Notes: generated from the letters alone by a model not told the origin. A stretch of DNA of 64,000 nucleotides from JBEVOS01 sp044226655 (GCA_044226655.1 JBGAGO010000001.1:1-64000); one strand, 5' to 3'. Counted from the first letter of the stretch, positions 32,911-42,364 are shown. Numbers and translations are program-made.

Positions 32911-34830
32911 GTGACCGGCGCGCCATCCGACGCCGAACGCACCGCCGCGCTTCTGCGTGCGATGCTCGATAGCATTCAGGATTGCTATTACGCGCTGGAT
33001 CGCAATTGGACGGTCATCGAATTCAGCCGCTCGTCGGAAGAGTATTTCCGCATGGCGCGCGCCGATGTGATCGGACGCAATTTGTGGGACGTGTTTCCCG
33101 GCGGCCGCGGCCGCCCCTATGAAGCGCTGTGCCGCTTGGCCATGGATAAGGGCGAGCGCGGGCGCATGGAGACGCCCTCGGCGCTCCGGCCCGGCCGCAC
33201 CGTCGAAATGCGCACCGCGCCGATGCCCGGCGGCATCTCGGTCGTCATCACGGACGTGACGGATCGGCGCGCGGCCGAAGCGGAAGCGCGCCGCCGCGCC
33301 GACGAACTCCAAACCGTGCTCGATGCGACGCCGGCCGCGATCTGGATCACGCACGATCCCGAAGGCCGCGACATCAGCGGCAACAAGATCGCCCAGGACC
33401 TGCTGCGCGTGCGCGCGGGCGACAACATGTCGAAATCCGCGCCGGAGTCCGAATCGGCGGTGCAGCACGTGCGCATTCTGGATGCGGACGGCGCCGAGCT
33501 GGCGCCCGAAGCGCTGCCCGTGCAGCGCGCGGCGCGCGGCGAAATCGTGGAGGCCTTCGAGGAGCGCATCGTGTTCGACGATGGCGCCGAGGTGCATTTG
33601 CTGGGCAACGCCACGCCCCTGCGCGGCGCCAAGGGCGAAGCCGCGGGCGCGGTGGCCGCCTTCATCGATGTGACCCATCTCAAACAGGCCGAAGCCTCGC
33701 TCCTGCAATTGACGCACGATCTCGAAACCCGCGTCGCCGTCGCTGTCGCCGAGCGCGAAGCGGCGCTGACGCAATTGCATGAAGCGCAGAAGACCGAGGC
33801 GCTGGGCCAGATCGCCGGCGGCGTCGCGCATGATTTCAACAATCTGCTGATGCCGATTCTGGGCGGGCTCGACATCGTGCGCCGCCGCGGCGGCCTGCCG
33901 GCGCAATCGGAGCGTCTGCTCTCGGGCGCGATCGATTCGGCGGAGCGCGCGCGCGTCCTGGTGCAGCGCATGCTGGCCTTCGCGCGCCGCCAGCCGCTGC
34001 AGCCGCGCGCGATCGATGTCCGCCAATTGCTGGAGAATCTGGAGGCGCTGCTGGCTTCCAGCGTCGGCCCGCGCATCGCGCTCAACGTCGCCATCGATGC
34101 GGACACGCCGATGGCGAAGGCCGACGCCAATCAGCTTGAATTGGCGCTGCTCAATCTCGTGCTCAACGCGCGCGATGCGATGCCCGATGGCGGGCGCATC
34201 AGCATCGACGCCGGACGGCGCGGCGATTGGGTGCGCATCGCGGTGTCCGATACGGGCGTGGGCATGGACGCGGCGACTTTGGCGCGCGCCGTGGAGCCGT
34301 TCTTCAGCACCAAGGGCGTCGGCAAAGGCACGGGGCTCGGGCTCTCGATGGCGCATGGCCTCGCCGCGCAATTGGGCGGCGCGCTGCACATCGCCAGCAC
34401 GCCGCGCGTCGGCACCATTGTCGAATTGCTGCTGAAGATCGCAACGCCCGCCGATGAGAGCGGCGATGACGCGGACCTTGCGCCCGCAACGTCCGCGCGC
34501 GGCGCCGTGCTGCTGGTCGATGATGAGGACGCGCCGCGCGCCAGCACGCGCGCGATGCTGGAAGAGCTGGGCTTCACGGTCGAAGAAGCCGATTCCGCGC
34601 GCAACGCGCTGCACATCCTGCGCGGCGCGCAAGCCTTCGATTGGATCATCACCGATCACATGATGCCGGGCATGACCGGCGCCGATCTGGCGCGCGCGGT
34701 GCGGCAGATGCGGCCAAGCGTCAAAGTGCTGATCATCTCCGGCTTCGCCGCCGTTGACGAGATCGCGCCCGATCTGCCGCGCCTCTCAAAACCGTTCGGG
34801 CTCGACGCGCTGGCCCAGCAACTCGCTTAA
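32911..34830 (+). CDS. Hybrid sensor histidine kinase with PAS domains and C-terminal receiver
   Basis: A 639-residue protein without membrane segments. Two PAS-like domains (about 12-130 and 135-260) are followed by a coiled-coil linker. The DHp box GQIAGGVAHDFNNLLMPILG carries the phosphoacceptor His307. NLVLNARDAMPDGG and KGTGLGLSMAHGLA are the N and G boxes of the ATPase domain. The receiver (about 530-639) holds VLLVDDED, the phospho-Asp in WIITDHMMPG (about 582) and the SKPF lysine. VAHDFNN kinases pass phosphate to a downstream phosphotransferase. The start is a GTG overlapping the stop of a possible 19-codon leader at 32855-32914. Signal and target are unknown. Confidence 0.88.
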   Translation: MTGAPSDAERTAALLRAMLDSIQDCYYALDRNWTVIEFSRSSEEYFRMARADVIGRNLWDVFPGGRGRPYEALCRLAMDKGERGRMETPSALRPGRTVEMRTAPMPGGISVVITDVTDRRAAEAEARRRADELQTVLDATPAAIWITHDPEGRDISGNKIAQDLLRVRAGDNMSKSAPESESAVQHVRILDADGAELAPEALPVQRAARGEIVEAFEERIVFDDGAEVHLLGNATPLRGAKGEAAGAVAAFIDVTHLKQAEASLLQLTHDLETRVAVAVAEREAALTQLHEAQKTEALGQIAGGVAHDFNNLLMPILGGLDIVRRRGGLPAQSERLLSGAIDSAERARVLVQRMLAFARRQPLQPRAIDVRQLLENLEALLASSVGPRIALNVAIDADTPMAKADANQLELALLNLVLNARDAMPDGGRISIDAGRRGDWVRIAVSDTGVGMDAATLARAVEPFFSTKGVGKGTGLGLSMAHGLAAQLGGALHIASTPRVGTIVELLLKIATPADESGDDADLAPATSARGAVLLVDDEDAPRASTRAMLEELGFTVEEADSARNALHILRGAQAFDWIITDHMMPGMTGADLARAVRQMRPSVKVLIISGFAAVDEIAPDLPRLSKPFGLDALAQQLA

Positions 34831-36803
34831 ACTTGCGTGCGCTTGGCGATCGCCACGACGTTGTCTGCCGTGATGCCGAAATGCTTGTAGAGGTCCTTGA
34901 ACGGCGCTGAGGCGCCGAAGGAATGCATGCCCACGAAGGCGTGCGGGCCGATCAGCTCCGCCCAGCCCTGCTGCACGCCGGCTTCGATCACCACGCGCGC
35001 CGGCGCATCGCCGATCACGGCGCGGCGGTAGCTTTCGTCCTGCGCCTGGAAAAGCTCGAAGCACGGCACGGAGACGATGCGCGTCGGCGTTCCGTCTTTC
35101 TGCAGCGCCTCGCGTGCGGCGAGCGCGACGCCCATTTCCGTGCCGGTCGCGAACAGCGAAACGCGCGCCGCGCCGCCCTCCGCCGGCAGAATTTCATAGG
35201 CGCCCTTGGCGCTCTTGTTGTCGCGCGCATCGTCGCGCACGGCGGGCGTCGCCTGCCGCGACAGCGCCATCACGGACGGCCCATCCTTGCGCGCCAGCGC
35301 CAGCGCCCAGCATTCGGCCGTCTCCACCGCATCGCACGGGCGGAACACGTAAAGGTTCGGCATCGCGCGCAGCGAAGCGACGTGCTCGACCGGCTGGTGC
35401 GTCGGCCCGTCTTCGCCGAGGCCGATGGAATCGTGCGTCATCACATGGATCACGCGCACGCCCATCAACGCGCCGAGCCGGATCGCGGGGCGCGAATAAT
35501 CCGAGAAGGTCAGGAACGTGCCCGAATAGGGAATGATCCCGCCATGCAGCGCCATGCCGTTCATGGCCGCCGCCATGCCATGCTCGCGCACGCCGTAATG
35601 CACGTAGCGCCCCGCATAATCGGGCGCGTCGAACGCCTTCATGCCTTTGACGAAGGTGTTGTTCGAGCCGGTGAGATCGGCCGAACCGCCGATCATTTCT
35701 TCCGCGAGCGGCGTCACCGCCTCCAGCGCTGCGCCCGAATGCACGCGCGTGGCGTTGGCGATCTTGGCTTCGGCCATCTTCACCGCATGCGCCGCCAGCG
35801 CGGCTTGCGCCTCGGCGGAGAGATCGCCGCTCAACGCATGCTCGAACGCCGCGCGGCTCTTCGAAGCGTTCAGCCGTTTCTGCCACGCCGCGCGCGCCTG
35901 CCCCCCGCGCGCGCCCGCTTCGCGCCAGGCGGCGAGAACATCATCAGGCAGTTCGAACGGCGGCAACTCCCAGCCCATGGCCTTGCGCGCGTCGGCGATC
36001 TCCTTGTCGAACAGGCCATAGCCATGGCCGTGCTGATCGCCCTCTTTCGGGCCGGCGCCGGCGCCGATCCTGGTCTTGCACGCGATCATCACCGGCTTGT
36101 CCTGCTGGCCAGCCCAGCGCAGCGCCTCGGCGATCTCATCGCGGTCATGGCCGTCAATCGCGCGCGTGACCCAGCCGGCGGCCTTGAAGCGCTCGATCTG
36201 GTTGCCGGTCTCGGCGATCGTGGCCCAGCCATCGATGGTGACGTTGTTGTCGTCGAACAGCACGATCAGATTGTTGAGCTTGAAACGCCCCGCCATGTGG
36301 ATCGCTTCATGGCTGACGCCCTCCATCAGGCAGCCATCGCCGGCGATCACCCAAATCTTGTGGTTCACCAGCTCCGCGCCGAAGCGGCCGCGCAGATGCG
36401 CCTCCGCCATCGCCATGCCCACCGCCGTCGCGATGCCCTGGCCGAGCGGGCCGGTGGTGACCTCCACCCCCTCGGTGTGGCCGTATTCCGGGTGCCCCGG
36501 CGTCTTCGAGCCGAGCTGCCGGAAATTGCGGATCTCCTGCATCGTCATCTCTTTGAAGCCGGAGAGATGCAGCAGCGCGTAGAGCAGCATCGAGCCGTGG
36601 CCGGCGGAGAGCACGAAGCGGTCCCGGTCCGGCCAATGCGGATCGGCGGCATCGTATGTCAGCGCCTCGGTCCACAGCACGGTCGCGACATCGGCCATGC
36701 CCATCGGCATGCCCTGATGGCCGGATTTAGCGTTATGCACAGCGTCCATGGAGAGGACGCGGATGGCGTTGGCCATGCGCTGGTGGAGATTGACTGCGGT
36801 CAT
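34827..36803 (-). CDS. tkt: Transketolase
   Basis: A 658-residue protein, the normal length for bacterial transketolase. MANAIRVLSMDAVHNAKSGH, GHGSMLLYALLHL, the thiamine-diphosphate motif GDGCLMEGVSHEA ending in FDDNN, the active-site GLGEDGPTHQPVEH and YVHYGVREHGMAAAMNGMAL are all present. It moves two-carbon units between pentose and hexose phosphates and links glycolysis with the pentose phosphate pathway. It diverges from the small transaldolase across 85 bp. The pair can set the level of sedoheptulose-7-phosphate, the precursor of the heptose nucleotides made elsewhere in the window. The stop overlaps the end of the hybrid kinase gene. Confidence 0.96.
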   Translation of the reverse strand: MTAVNLHQRMANAIRVLSMDAVHNAKSGHQGMPMGMADVATVLWTEALTYDAADPHWPDRDRFVLSAGHGSMLLYALLHLSGFKEMTMQEIRNFRQLGSKTPGHPEYGHTEGVEVTTGPLGQGIATAVGMAMAEAHLRGRFGAELVNHKIWVIAGDGCLMEGVSHEAIHMAGRFKLNNLIVLFDDNNVTIDGWATIAETGNQIERFKAAGWVTRAIDGHDRDEIAEALRWAGQQDKPVMIACKTRIGAGAGPKEGDQHGHGYGLFDKEIADARKAMGWELPPFELPDDVLAAWREAGARGGQARAAWQKRLNASKSRAAFEHALSGDLSAEAQAALAAHAVKMAEAKIANATRVHSGAALEAVTPLAEEMIGGSADLTGSNNTFVKGMKAFDAPDYAGRYVHYGVREHGMAAAMNGMALHGGIIPYSGTFLTFSDYSRPAIRLGALMGVRVIHVMTHDSIGLGEDGPTHQPVEHVASLRAMPNLYVFRPCDAVETAECWALALARKDGPSVMALSRQATPAVRDDARDNKSAKGAYEILPAEGGAARVSLFATGTEMGVALAAREALQKDGTPTRIVSVPCFELFQAQDESYRRAVIGDAPARVVIEAGVQQGWAELIGPHAFVGMHSFGASAPFKDLYKHFGITADNVVAIAKRTQV

Positions 36804-36888
36804 TCTGTCCGGGCTTTCCGAATCCGGCCTATGAAGGCTGCGCCATTAAGATTTGAGGGAGGGCCTACACGGCCCCAGGAAGATTCGC

Positions 36889-37539
36889 ATGAAGATTTTC
36901 ATCGACAGCGCAGACGTTTCCGAGCTCCGGGCGGTCGCGGAAACCGGGCTGGTGGACGGGGTCACGACCAACCCCTCCCTGATCGCCAAGGCGGGCCGGC
37001 CCATCTTCGAGGCGCTGGCGGAAATCTGCGACATCATCAAAGGCCCGGTCAGCGCCGAGGCGGTGGCGCTTGAGGCCCCCGCGATGATCGCCGAGGGCCA
37101 CAAGCTGCGCAAAATCGCGCCAAATATCGCCGTGAAGCTGCCGCTGACGATGGAGGGCCTCAAAGCCTGCAAAGCGCTCTCGGACGAAGGGACTCTGGTC
37201 AACGTCACGTTGTGCTTTTCCGCAGTCCAGGCCCTGCTCGCGGCCAAGGCGGGCGCGACCTTCATCTCGCCCTTCGTCGGCCGGCTCGACGATGGCGGCC
37301 AGGACGGCATGGAGCTGATCCGGGAAATCCGCGCCATCTACGACCAATACGGCTTCGCCACGCAGGTCCTGGCCGCCTCGATCCGCACGCCGATGCATGT
37401 GCGCGACGCCGCCCTCGCCGGCGCCGATTGCGCGACCATCCCGCCCGCCGTGTTCCGCGCCTGCTACAAGCACCTGCTCACCGATGCGGGGATCGAGGCG
37501 TTTCTGGCGGATTGGAAAAAGGCCGGTCAGACGATCTGA
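36889..37539 (+). CDS. tal: Transaldolase, small (fructose-6-phosphate aldolase-like) type
   Basis: A 216-residue TIM-barrel protein, the length of the TalC/FSA subfamily. MKIFIDSADVSELRAVAETG and VDGVTTNPSLIAKAGRP are the N-terminal signatures, NIAVKLPLTMEGLKA holds the Schiff-base Lys, and QVLAASIRTPMHVRDAALAGAD follows. It transfers dihydroxyacetone units in the pentose phosphate pathway; a few relatives act mainly as fructose-6-phosphate aldolases. AGGAAG stands six bases before the ATG at 36889. A 10-bp perfect hairpin spans its stop codon and appears to serve the opposite strand. Confidence 0.93.
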   Translation: MKIFIDSADVSELRAVAETGLVDGVTTNPSLIAKAGRPIFEALAEICDIIKGPVSAEAVALEAPAMIAEGHKLRKIAPNIAVKLPLTMEGLKACKALSDEGTLVNVTLCFSAVQALLAAKAGATFISPFVGRLDDGGQDGMELIREIRAIYDQYGFATQVLAASIRTPMHVRDAALAGADCATIPPAVFRACYKHLLTDAGIEAFLADWKKAGQTI

Positions 37540-37545
37540 CCGGCC
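37516..37545 (-). terminator. Intrinsic terminator for the minus-strand gene 37576-37884
   Basis: GGCCGGTCAG (37521-37530) and CTGACCGGCC (37536-37545) form a perfect 10-bp stem with a 5-base loop. On the minus strand the hairpin is followed by TTTTT (37516-37520), a textbook terminator 31 bp after that gene. It lies inside the last codons and stop of the transaldolase gene. On the plus strand it has no T run. Confidence 0.7.
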
Positions 37546-37575
37546 CCTTCGAAATTCATTGGAATTTTCAGGTCG

Positions 37576-37884
37576 TTACCGGCCCGAATAGCGCTCCAGG
37601 CGCGACATCGCATGATCGGTGCGATCCTGCACGACGCGCATCTCGGCTTGCGAGCGATCGATCTGGGCCTGGATCGCGACGACATTGATCGGCTCAACCG
37701 TCAGCGGCGCGGCGAACACGCGCTCCGCCGGCGTGGCGGCCGCGGCGGCCGGCGTATCGAGCCCGCCATGCAGCACGAACGACGCCATCAGGCCGAACAG
37801 CGTCACCGCTGCGGCTCCAGCAAAAAGGCTGGAAGCAACCGCGCGCACAGGCGACGGGGCGATGGTTGGCTCAACAAAGGTCAC
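37576..37884 (-). CDS. Hypothetical single-pass membrane protein
   Basis: A predicted 102-residue protein. I chose the GTG at 37884 because TGGAG lies seven bases upstream; the frame could also begin at a TTG at 37932. One membrane segment (AGAAAVTLFGLMASFVLHGG, about residues 22-41) is followed by an Ala-rich stretch and a C-terminal helix with heptad character (AIQAQIDRSQAEMRVVQDRT). The tail would be periplasmic or cytoplasmic depending on orientation. A perfect terminator follows on its strand, which supports that the gene is real. I do not recognise the family. The 269-bp gap to galU holds no other gene that I can support. Confidence 0.55.
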   Translation of the reverse strand: MTFVEPTIAPSPVRAVASSLFAGAAAVTLFGLMASFVLHGGLDTPAAAAATPAERVFAAPLTVEPINVVAIQAQIDRSQAEMRVVQDRTDHAMSRLERYSGR

Positions 37885-38153
37885 GGAAGGGCTCCAGATC
37901 GTTCCGGTATCAAATTCCCTAACGAGGCGCAATTCATCCCCACCCGCAAAATCACTTTTTGCGGCTGAACAGCCTCTGAATTACGCGGAAGCCTGCTCAG
38001 GATCGCCTTGTTACCGGGCAAATGGGGCGAGACCGAGCAATCTTCTAGTCCAAAACCATCAAGGATCCGTTCCCGCGCCGCGATGACGCGGGTCACAGCA
38101 GCGTCGGCGCGTCATTTGCGCTTCGTCAGCGGGCCGCGTAGCAGGCTGACGCC

Positions 38154-39041
38154 ATGAGTGATGTGAAGATCCGGAAAGCTGTCATCCCCGTCGCCGGCTT
38201 CGGCACGCGCGTCCTGCCCGCCACGAAAGCCATTCCGAAAGAATTGTTGCCGGTGTTTGACCGGCCGGCGCTGCAATACGTGGTCGATGAGGCGCTGGCG
38301 GCGGGCATCGAGCATTTCATTTTCATCACCGGGCGCGGCAAAGGCGCGATCGAGGATTATTTCGACCGGGCGTTCGAGCTCGAAGCCTCGCTGCGCGAGA
38401 AGAACAAGACCGAGCTTCTGGCCGAGCTTGACCGCGTGGTGCTGAAGCCCGGCGCCATGAGCTTCGTGCGCCAGCAAGGCGCCCATGGCCTCGGCCACGC
38501 CATCTGGTGCGCGCGCGACATCGTGGGCCGCGAACCCTTCGCCGTGCTGCTGCCGGATATGCTGACCATGGCCGCGCCCTCCTGCCTGGCGCAGGTCGTG
38601 GCGGCCTATGAGAAAGTCGGCGGCAACATCATCGCCGTCGAACAGACCGATCAGCCCGAGCTTTACGGCGTGATCGCGCCAGCCGCACGCGACGGGCGCC
38701 TCATCAAAATGTCCGGCATGGTGGAAAAGCCGAAGCGCGAAGCAGCGCCGTCGAACCTCATCGCCAGCGGCCGCTATATCCTGCAGCCGGAGCTGTTCGA
38801 TCTGCTGGCCTCGCAGGAGAAAGGCGCGGGCGGCGAAATCCAGCTCACCGATGCGATGGTGCGCCTGCTCGCGACGCAGAGCTTCCACGCCTACGAATAT
38901 GATGGCCGCACCTATGATTGCGGCGACAAGATCGGCTATCTGCGCGCCAACGTCGCCTTCGCGCTGGCCAATGATGCGCTGGGCGCGGCCGCGCTGTCCG
39001 AAATCGAAAAGCTGGTGGCCGCAAAAAAGACGGGCGCGTAG
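38154..39041 (+). CDS. galU: UTP-glucose-1-phosphate uridylyltransferase
   Basis: A 295-residue nucleotidyltransferase. IRKAVIPVAGFGTRVLPATK and IPKELLPVFDRPALQYVVDE are unmistakable GalU motifs; FAVLLPDMLT provides the metal Asp and GMVEKPKREAAPSN the sugar-binding segment. It makes UDP-glucose for LPS, capsule, exopolysaccharide and osmoregulated glucans. It is a single-gene unit with a GC-rich 5' region. It complements the dTDP-, GDP- and ADP-sugar genes elsewhere in the window. A REPIN-like inverted repeat pair follows immediately. Confidence 0.96.
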   Translation: MSDVKIRKAVIPVAGFGTRVLPATKAIPKELLPVFDRPALQYVVDEALAAGIEHFIFITGRGKGAIEDYFDRAFELEASLREKNKTELLAELDRVVLKPGAMSFVRQQGAHGLGHAIWCARDIVGREPFAVLLPDMLTMAAPSCLAQVVAAYEKVGGNIIAVEQTDQPELYGVIAPAARDGRLIKMSGMVEKPKREAAPSNLIASGRYILQPELFDLLASQEKGAGGEIQLTDAMVRLLATQSFHAYEYDGRTYDCGDKIGYLRANVAFALANDALGAAALSEIEKLVAAKKTGA

Positions 39042-39066
39042 CGCGCGGTCGCTTGAGGCCAAGACG

Positions 39067-39251
39067 CCTCCCCCTCCCCGCGAGGGGAGGGGGTTGGGGG
39101 TGGGGTGAAGCCCGGCGCACGAAGGATCGCGCGCTCATCAACGTCCGCGCTCGAAACAAAGGCGCTTTGCGCGCGCGTGCAATCAACCAACGTTGGGATT
39201 CGCCCCACCCCCCGCCCCCTCCCCTCACGGGGAGGGGGTGCGGTTGCGATT
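39067..39251. repeat. Paired inverted palindromes, family A (REPIN-like), copy 1
   Basis: Two arms lie in opposite orientation at about 39067-39107 and 39191-39251. Each contains the palindromic core CCCTCCCC-GCGA/TCAC-GGGGAGGG with an attached GGTGGGG side. The spacer of about 85 bp is unrelated to that of the second pair at 52761. The 308-bp gap 39042-39349 has no gene. Confidence 0.75.
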
Positions 39252-39349
39252 CCTCGAAGGACAAACACGCGCGAGCTATCGAAGCGCCGGCCAAGAGACG
39301 CCTCTGCGCCCGCCCATCTTCGGCTTCGCCGCCCTGTCTCTCGCGCGCC

Positions 39350-40246
39350 CTAACTCAACGCCGCCAGATTCCCGCGCAGCAATTGCAGGATGCTGCTGAA
39401 ATCTTTCTTGGCGTAGCCGAGCCGATCGAACAGCGCGTAGAGCGCCTCGGCCTGCACGCCGAGCGGCGTCGCCGCGCCGGCCTTCGCCGCCGCTTCTTGC
39501 GCCAGCTTCAAATCCTTCAGCATCATCGCCACGGCGAAACCGCCCTCATAATTGCGGTCGGACGCGGTTTCAGGCCCCACGCCCGGCCATGGCGAATAGG
39601 ACGTCAGCGACCAGCACTGGCCCGAGGATTGCGACGCGATCGAGAAGAAGCGGTCAGGCTCGAGGCCGAGTTTCTCGGCCAGCGCAAAACTCTCGCACAC
39701 GCCGATCATCGAGATGCCGAGCAGCATGTTGTTGCAAATCTTCGCCGCCTGCCCCGCGCCCGACGCGCCGGCATGAATGACGGCCTTCGCCATCGGCTTC
39801 AGCGTTTGCTCCACCAGCGCGAACGCCGCTTCCTCGCATCCGACCATGAAGGTCAGTGCGCCGGATTCGGCCGCGGCCGTGCCGCCAGAAACGGGCGCAT
39901 CGGCGAACGGATAGCGCCCGTCCTTCGCCCATGACGCCACCTCGCGCGCGCTGTCGACGTCGATGGTCGAACAATCGATCAGCAAAGAGCCCGCCTGCGC
40001 ATTGGGCAGGATCTCTTCTCTGTAAAGCGCGCGCACGTGCTGGCCGGCCGGCAGCATGGTGATGACGGCCTCCGCCTCCTGCACGGCTTCGGCGGCGGAA
40101 TCGCACACGGCGCAACCGCGCGCCTGCGCGCGCTTCAGCGCCTCGGGCGAGATATCGTAGGCGCACACCTCATGGCCGGCCTTGGCCAGATTGGCGGCCA
40201 TGCCGAGACCCATATTCCCCAAACCGACAAACGCGATCGTCGTCAT
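39350..40246 (-). CDS. mmsB: 3-hydroxyisobutyrate dehydrogenase
   Basis: A 298-residue beta-hydroxyacid dehydrogenase. MTTIAFVGLGNMGLGMAANL is the NAD-binding N-terminus, DAPVSGGTAAAESGALTFMV the substrate motif and GAGQAAKICNNMLL carries the catalytic Lys. It oxidises 3-hydroxyisobutyrate to methylmalonate semialdehyde in valine breakdown. AAGGAAGG sits five bases before the ATG at 40246; the longer frame from 40354 is not needed. The previous step (HIBYL-CoA hydrolase, 41233) and the next (mmsA, 43886) are on the same strand within 5 kb, separated by unrelated genes. Confidence 0.93.
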   Translation of the reverse strand: MTTIAFVGLGNMGLGMAANLAKAGHEVCAYDISPEALKRAQARGCAVCDSAAEAVQEAEAVITMLPAGQHVRALYREEILPNAQAGSLLIDCSTIDVDSAREVASWAKDGRYPFADAPVSGGTAAAESGALTFMVGCEEAAFALVEQTLKPMAKAVIHAGASGAGQAAKICNNMLLGISMIGVCESFALAEKLGLEPDRFFSIASQSSGQCWSLTSYSPWPGVGPETASDRNYEGGFAVAMMLKDLKLAQEAAAKAGAATPLGVQAEALYALFDRLGYAKKDFSSILQLLRGNLAALS

Positions 40247-40426
40247 AGCGGCCTTCCTTGGCGAGGGCGCACGCGCGCGCCCTCCCATGCAACGGAAGCA
40301 GGCCGAATTTGCGTCCGCCAGCCGACAAAGCCTGCGCCAGCTCTCAACGTCCAACCTGAACTTGTGTTCGTCAATGCATGCACAACAGCACTCATGGCGT
40401 CCTGGCGCCGCACCAGTCCGAAAGGT

Positions 40427-41197
40427 CTAGCCCGGCTTGCGAAATCTCAGCGCGAATTGATCCGTGTGGCCGCGGATCGCCGGATCGAACACGTTCAATG
40501 TGTGCGCATCGCTCGGGTTCCGCAGCGCGTTGTCCTCGCCGTCGAAGACGAAGCCGACGGATTCCACCTCGCGGCGCACGGCGGCCTCATCGATGCGATG
40601 CAGCGCGTCCGCGGTTGCATCGACCGGCGCGCCGCTCAGCGCGGCGTGATCGATGATCACGTAGAGCCCGCCCGGCTTCAGCGCGTTGAACACCGCGACG
40701 TTGACCGCACGCACATCCACGTTCAGGCGCGTGAGATGAAGGTCGTGATAATTCTGCGCGGTCCACACCAGATCGAGCGGTTCTGGCGCGGCGATCGCGG
40801 TGAACGGCGTCACCAGCGTGTCGATGTTCGGATAATGCGCGTCTTCAGCGAGCAGCAGAATCGGCGGCGGCGAGGCTGAATTCGCGGCCTGCTGCGGCGC
40901 GATCACGCCCCAGACGCGGCCCGTGGGGCCGACAGCATCCGAGAACAGCCGCGTGAAATAGCCCCCGCCCGGCAGCAAATCCGCGACGCGCTGGCCCGGC
41001 CGCACCATCGCGAAGGCGAGCATTTCGGCGGGCTTGCGCGCCTCATCGCGCGCGCGCTCATCCGCAGGCCGGTTCGGATCGGCGACAGCCGCGACGATAT
41101 AAGCGTCCGTTACGCTTGGCGGCGGCGGCGCTTCTTCGCCGCCCGTTGTCGAACACGCCGCCAACGCCAACGCGGCGGCCATGATCAAAAGGCGCAT
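40427..41197 (-). CDS. Predicted methyltransferase lipoprotein (COG4798 type)
   Basis: A 256-residue protein. The N-terminus MRLLIMAAALALAACSTTG is a lipoprotein signal with cleavage before Cys15, so the mature protein is a periplasmic lipoprotein. The body resembles a class I methyltransferase: MVRPGQRVADLLPGGGYFTR is the SAM-binding-like loop, and NALKPGGLYVIIDH the later strand. Proteins of this predicted group are exported, which is odd because SAM is cytoplasmic. They may have lost methyl transfer or use another ligand. It lies between two valine-catabolic genes with no evident link to them. Confidence 0.75.
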   Translation of the reverse strand: MRLLIMAAALALAACSTTGGEEAPPPPSVTDAYIVAAVADPNRPADERARDEARKPAEMLAFAMVRPGQRVADLLPGGGYFTRLFSDAVGPTGRVWGVIAPQQAANSASPPPILLLAEDAHYPNIDTLVTPFTAIAAPEPLDLVWTAQNYHDLHLTRLNVDVRAVNVAVFNALKPGGLYVIIDHAALSGAPVDATADALHRIDEAAVRREVESVGFVFDGEDNALRNPSDAHTLNVFDPAIRGHTDQFALRFRKPG

Positions 41198-41232
41198 CTC
41201 TTCCTCCCCTGCGCCGCTGGCCGCGGCTTATG

Positions 41233-42315
41233 TCATGAAGCGCCAGGCAGAGGCGTCCATTCTTCGTCGGCTGGCAAGGGCGCAAAGATCGCGTCGAGCA
41301 TTGCATCGGTGACGCCGGCCAGATCCGCTGGATTCCAGCGCGGAGAATTGTCCTTGTCTATGACAACTGCGCGCACGCCTTCGTGAAAATCCGCCAATTG
41401 CACGACGCGCGCGCCGATTCGGTACTCCATCGCCATATTTTCAGCGAACGAAGCCATGGCTTCACCCGCGCGCAATTGGCGAAATGCAACCTTCATTGTT
41501 TGAGGGGATTTCGTGCGCAAGACCGCCAGCTGCGCCGTCGCCCAATCCGAGCCATCCGCTTCCAGCGCCGCGAAGATCGCCGCGACGCTCTCTTGCGCGA
41601 ACAGCGCATCGATCTTGGCGCGCTTATCCGCGCTGAGCTCTACGGCTCTGCCCGCGCTTTCGCTCAACGCTTCGAGCCCGCTCGAAAGCGCGCGCGCGGG
41701 ATCATGCGTCTGCGCCGCGCCCGCGATCTGCGCGATGGCGGCCTCGAGAATTTCGCTCGGCATGAAATGCGTGGCGAGGCCCGCTTCGATGCAATCGGCC
41801 GCTTTGAGCCGCGCGCCGGTGAGCGCGAGCCAAAGCCCGATCTTCCCCGGCAGCCGCGGCAGATGCCAGCCGCCGCCGACATCGGGAAAGAGGCCGATGC
41901 CCGTCTCCGGCATCGCAAACGTCGTGCGCTCGGTCGCGATGCGGAATGTGGCGGGCAACGATAGCCCGACGCCGCCGCCCATGGTGACGCCATCCATGAG
42001 CGCGACGATCGGCTTGGGATAGACCATCAGCAAATGGTTCAGCCGATATTCGGTGAAGAAAAAGGCGCGCGCCTCTTTGCCGTCGCCTTTGCCGCTCTCG
42101 GCGAGCATGCGGATATCGCCGCCCGCGCAAAAGCCGCGCGTGCCCGCCGCATGATCGATCTGCACGACCCGCACGCTCGCGTCGTCTTTCCATGCCAAGA
42201 GCGCCGCCGTCATCGCCGCGCACATCTCAGTGGTGAGCGCGTGCAACGCGGCCGGCCGGTTGAGCGTGATGCGCGCAAGGCCGTTGGCGGCGGAGGTGAG
42301 GACGTCATTGGTCAT
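41233..42315 (-). CDS. 3-hydroxyisobutyryl-CoA hydrolase (enoyl-CoA hydratase fold)
   Basis: A 360-residue crotonase-fold protein, longer than a hydratase (about 260) and of HIBYL-CoA hydrolase length. RITLNRPAALHALTTEMC, GTRGFCAGGDIRML and ALMDGVTMGGGVGLSLPATF form the oxyanion hole region, and MPETGIGLFPDVGGGWHLPR holds the Glu and Asp used for thioester hydrolysis. It frees 3-hydroxyisobutyrate from its CoA ester in valine breakdown, giving the substrate of mmsB. I start at the ATG 42315; the frame continues upstream to 42369 into a repeat-rich region. The 35-bp gap to the lipoprotein gene could allow cotranscription. Confidence 0.9.
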   Translation of the reverse strand: MTNDVLTSAANGLARITLNRPAALHALTTEMCAAMTAALLAWKDDASVRVVQIDHAAGTRGFCAGGDIRMLAESGKGDGKEARAFFFTEYRLNHLLMVYPKPIVALMDGVTMGGGVGLSLPATFRIATERTTFAMPETGIGLFPDVGGGWHLPRLPGKIGLWLALTGARLKAADCIEAGLATHFMPSEILEAAIAQIAGAAQTHDPARALSSGLEALSESAGRAVELSADKRAKIDALFAQESVAAIFAALEADGSDWATAQLAVLRTKSPQTMKVAFRQLRAGEAMASFAENMAMEYRIGARVVQLADFHEGVRAVVIDKDNSPRWNPADLAGVTDAMLDAIFAPLPADEEWTPLPGAS

Positions 42316-42364
42316 GAGCCGGTCATGGCCGCTGGCGAGCATGAGCGCAAGAAATCCATCTCCT

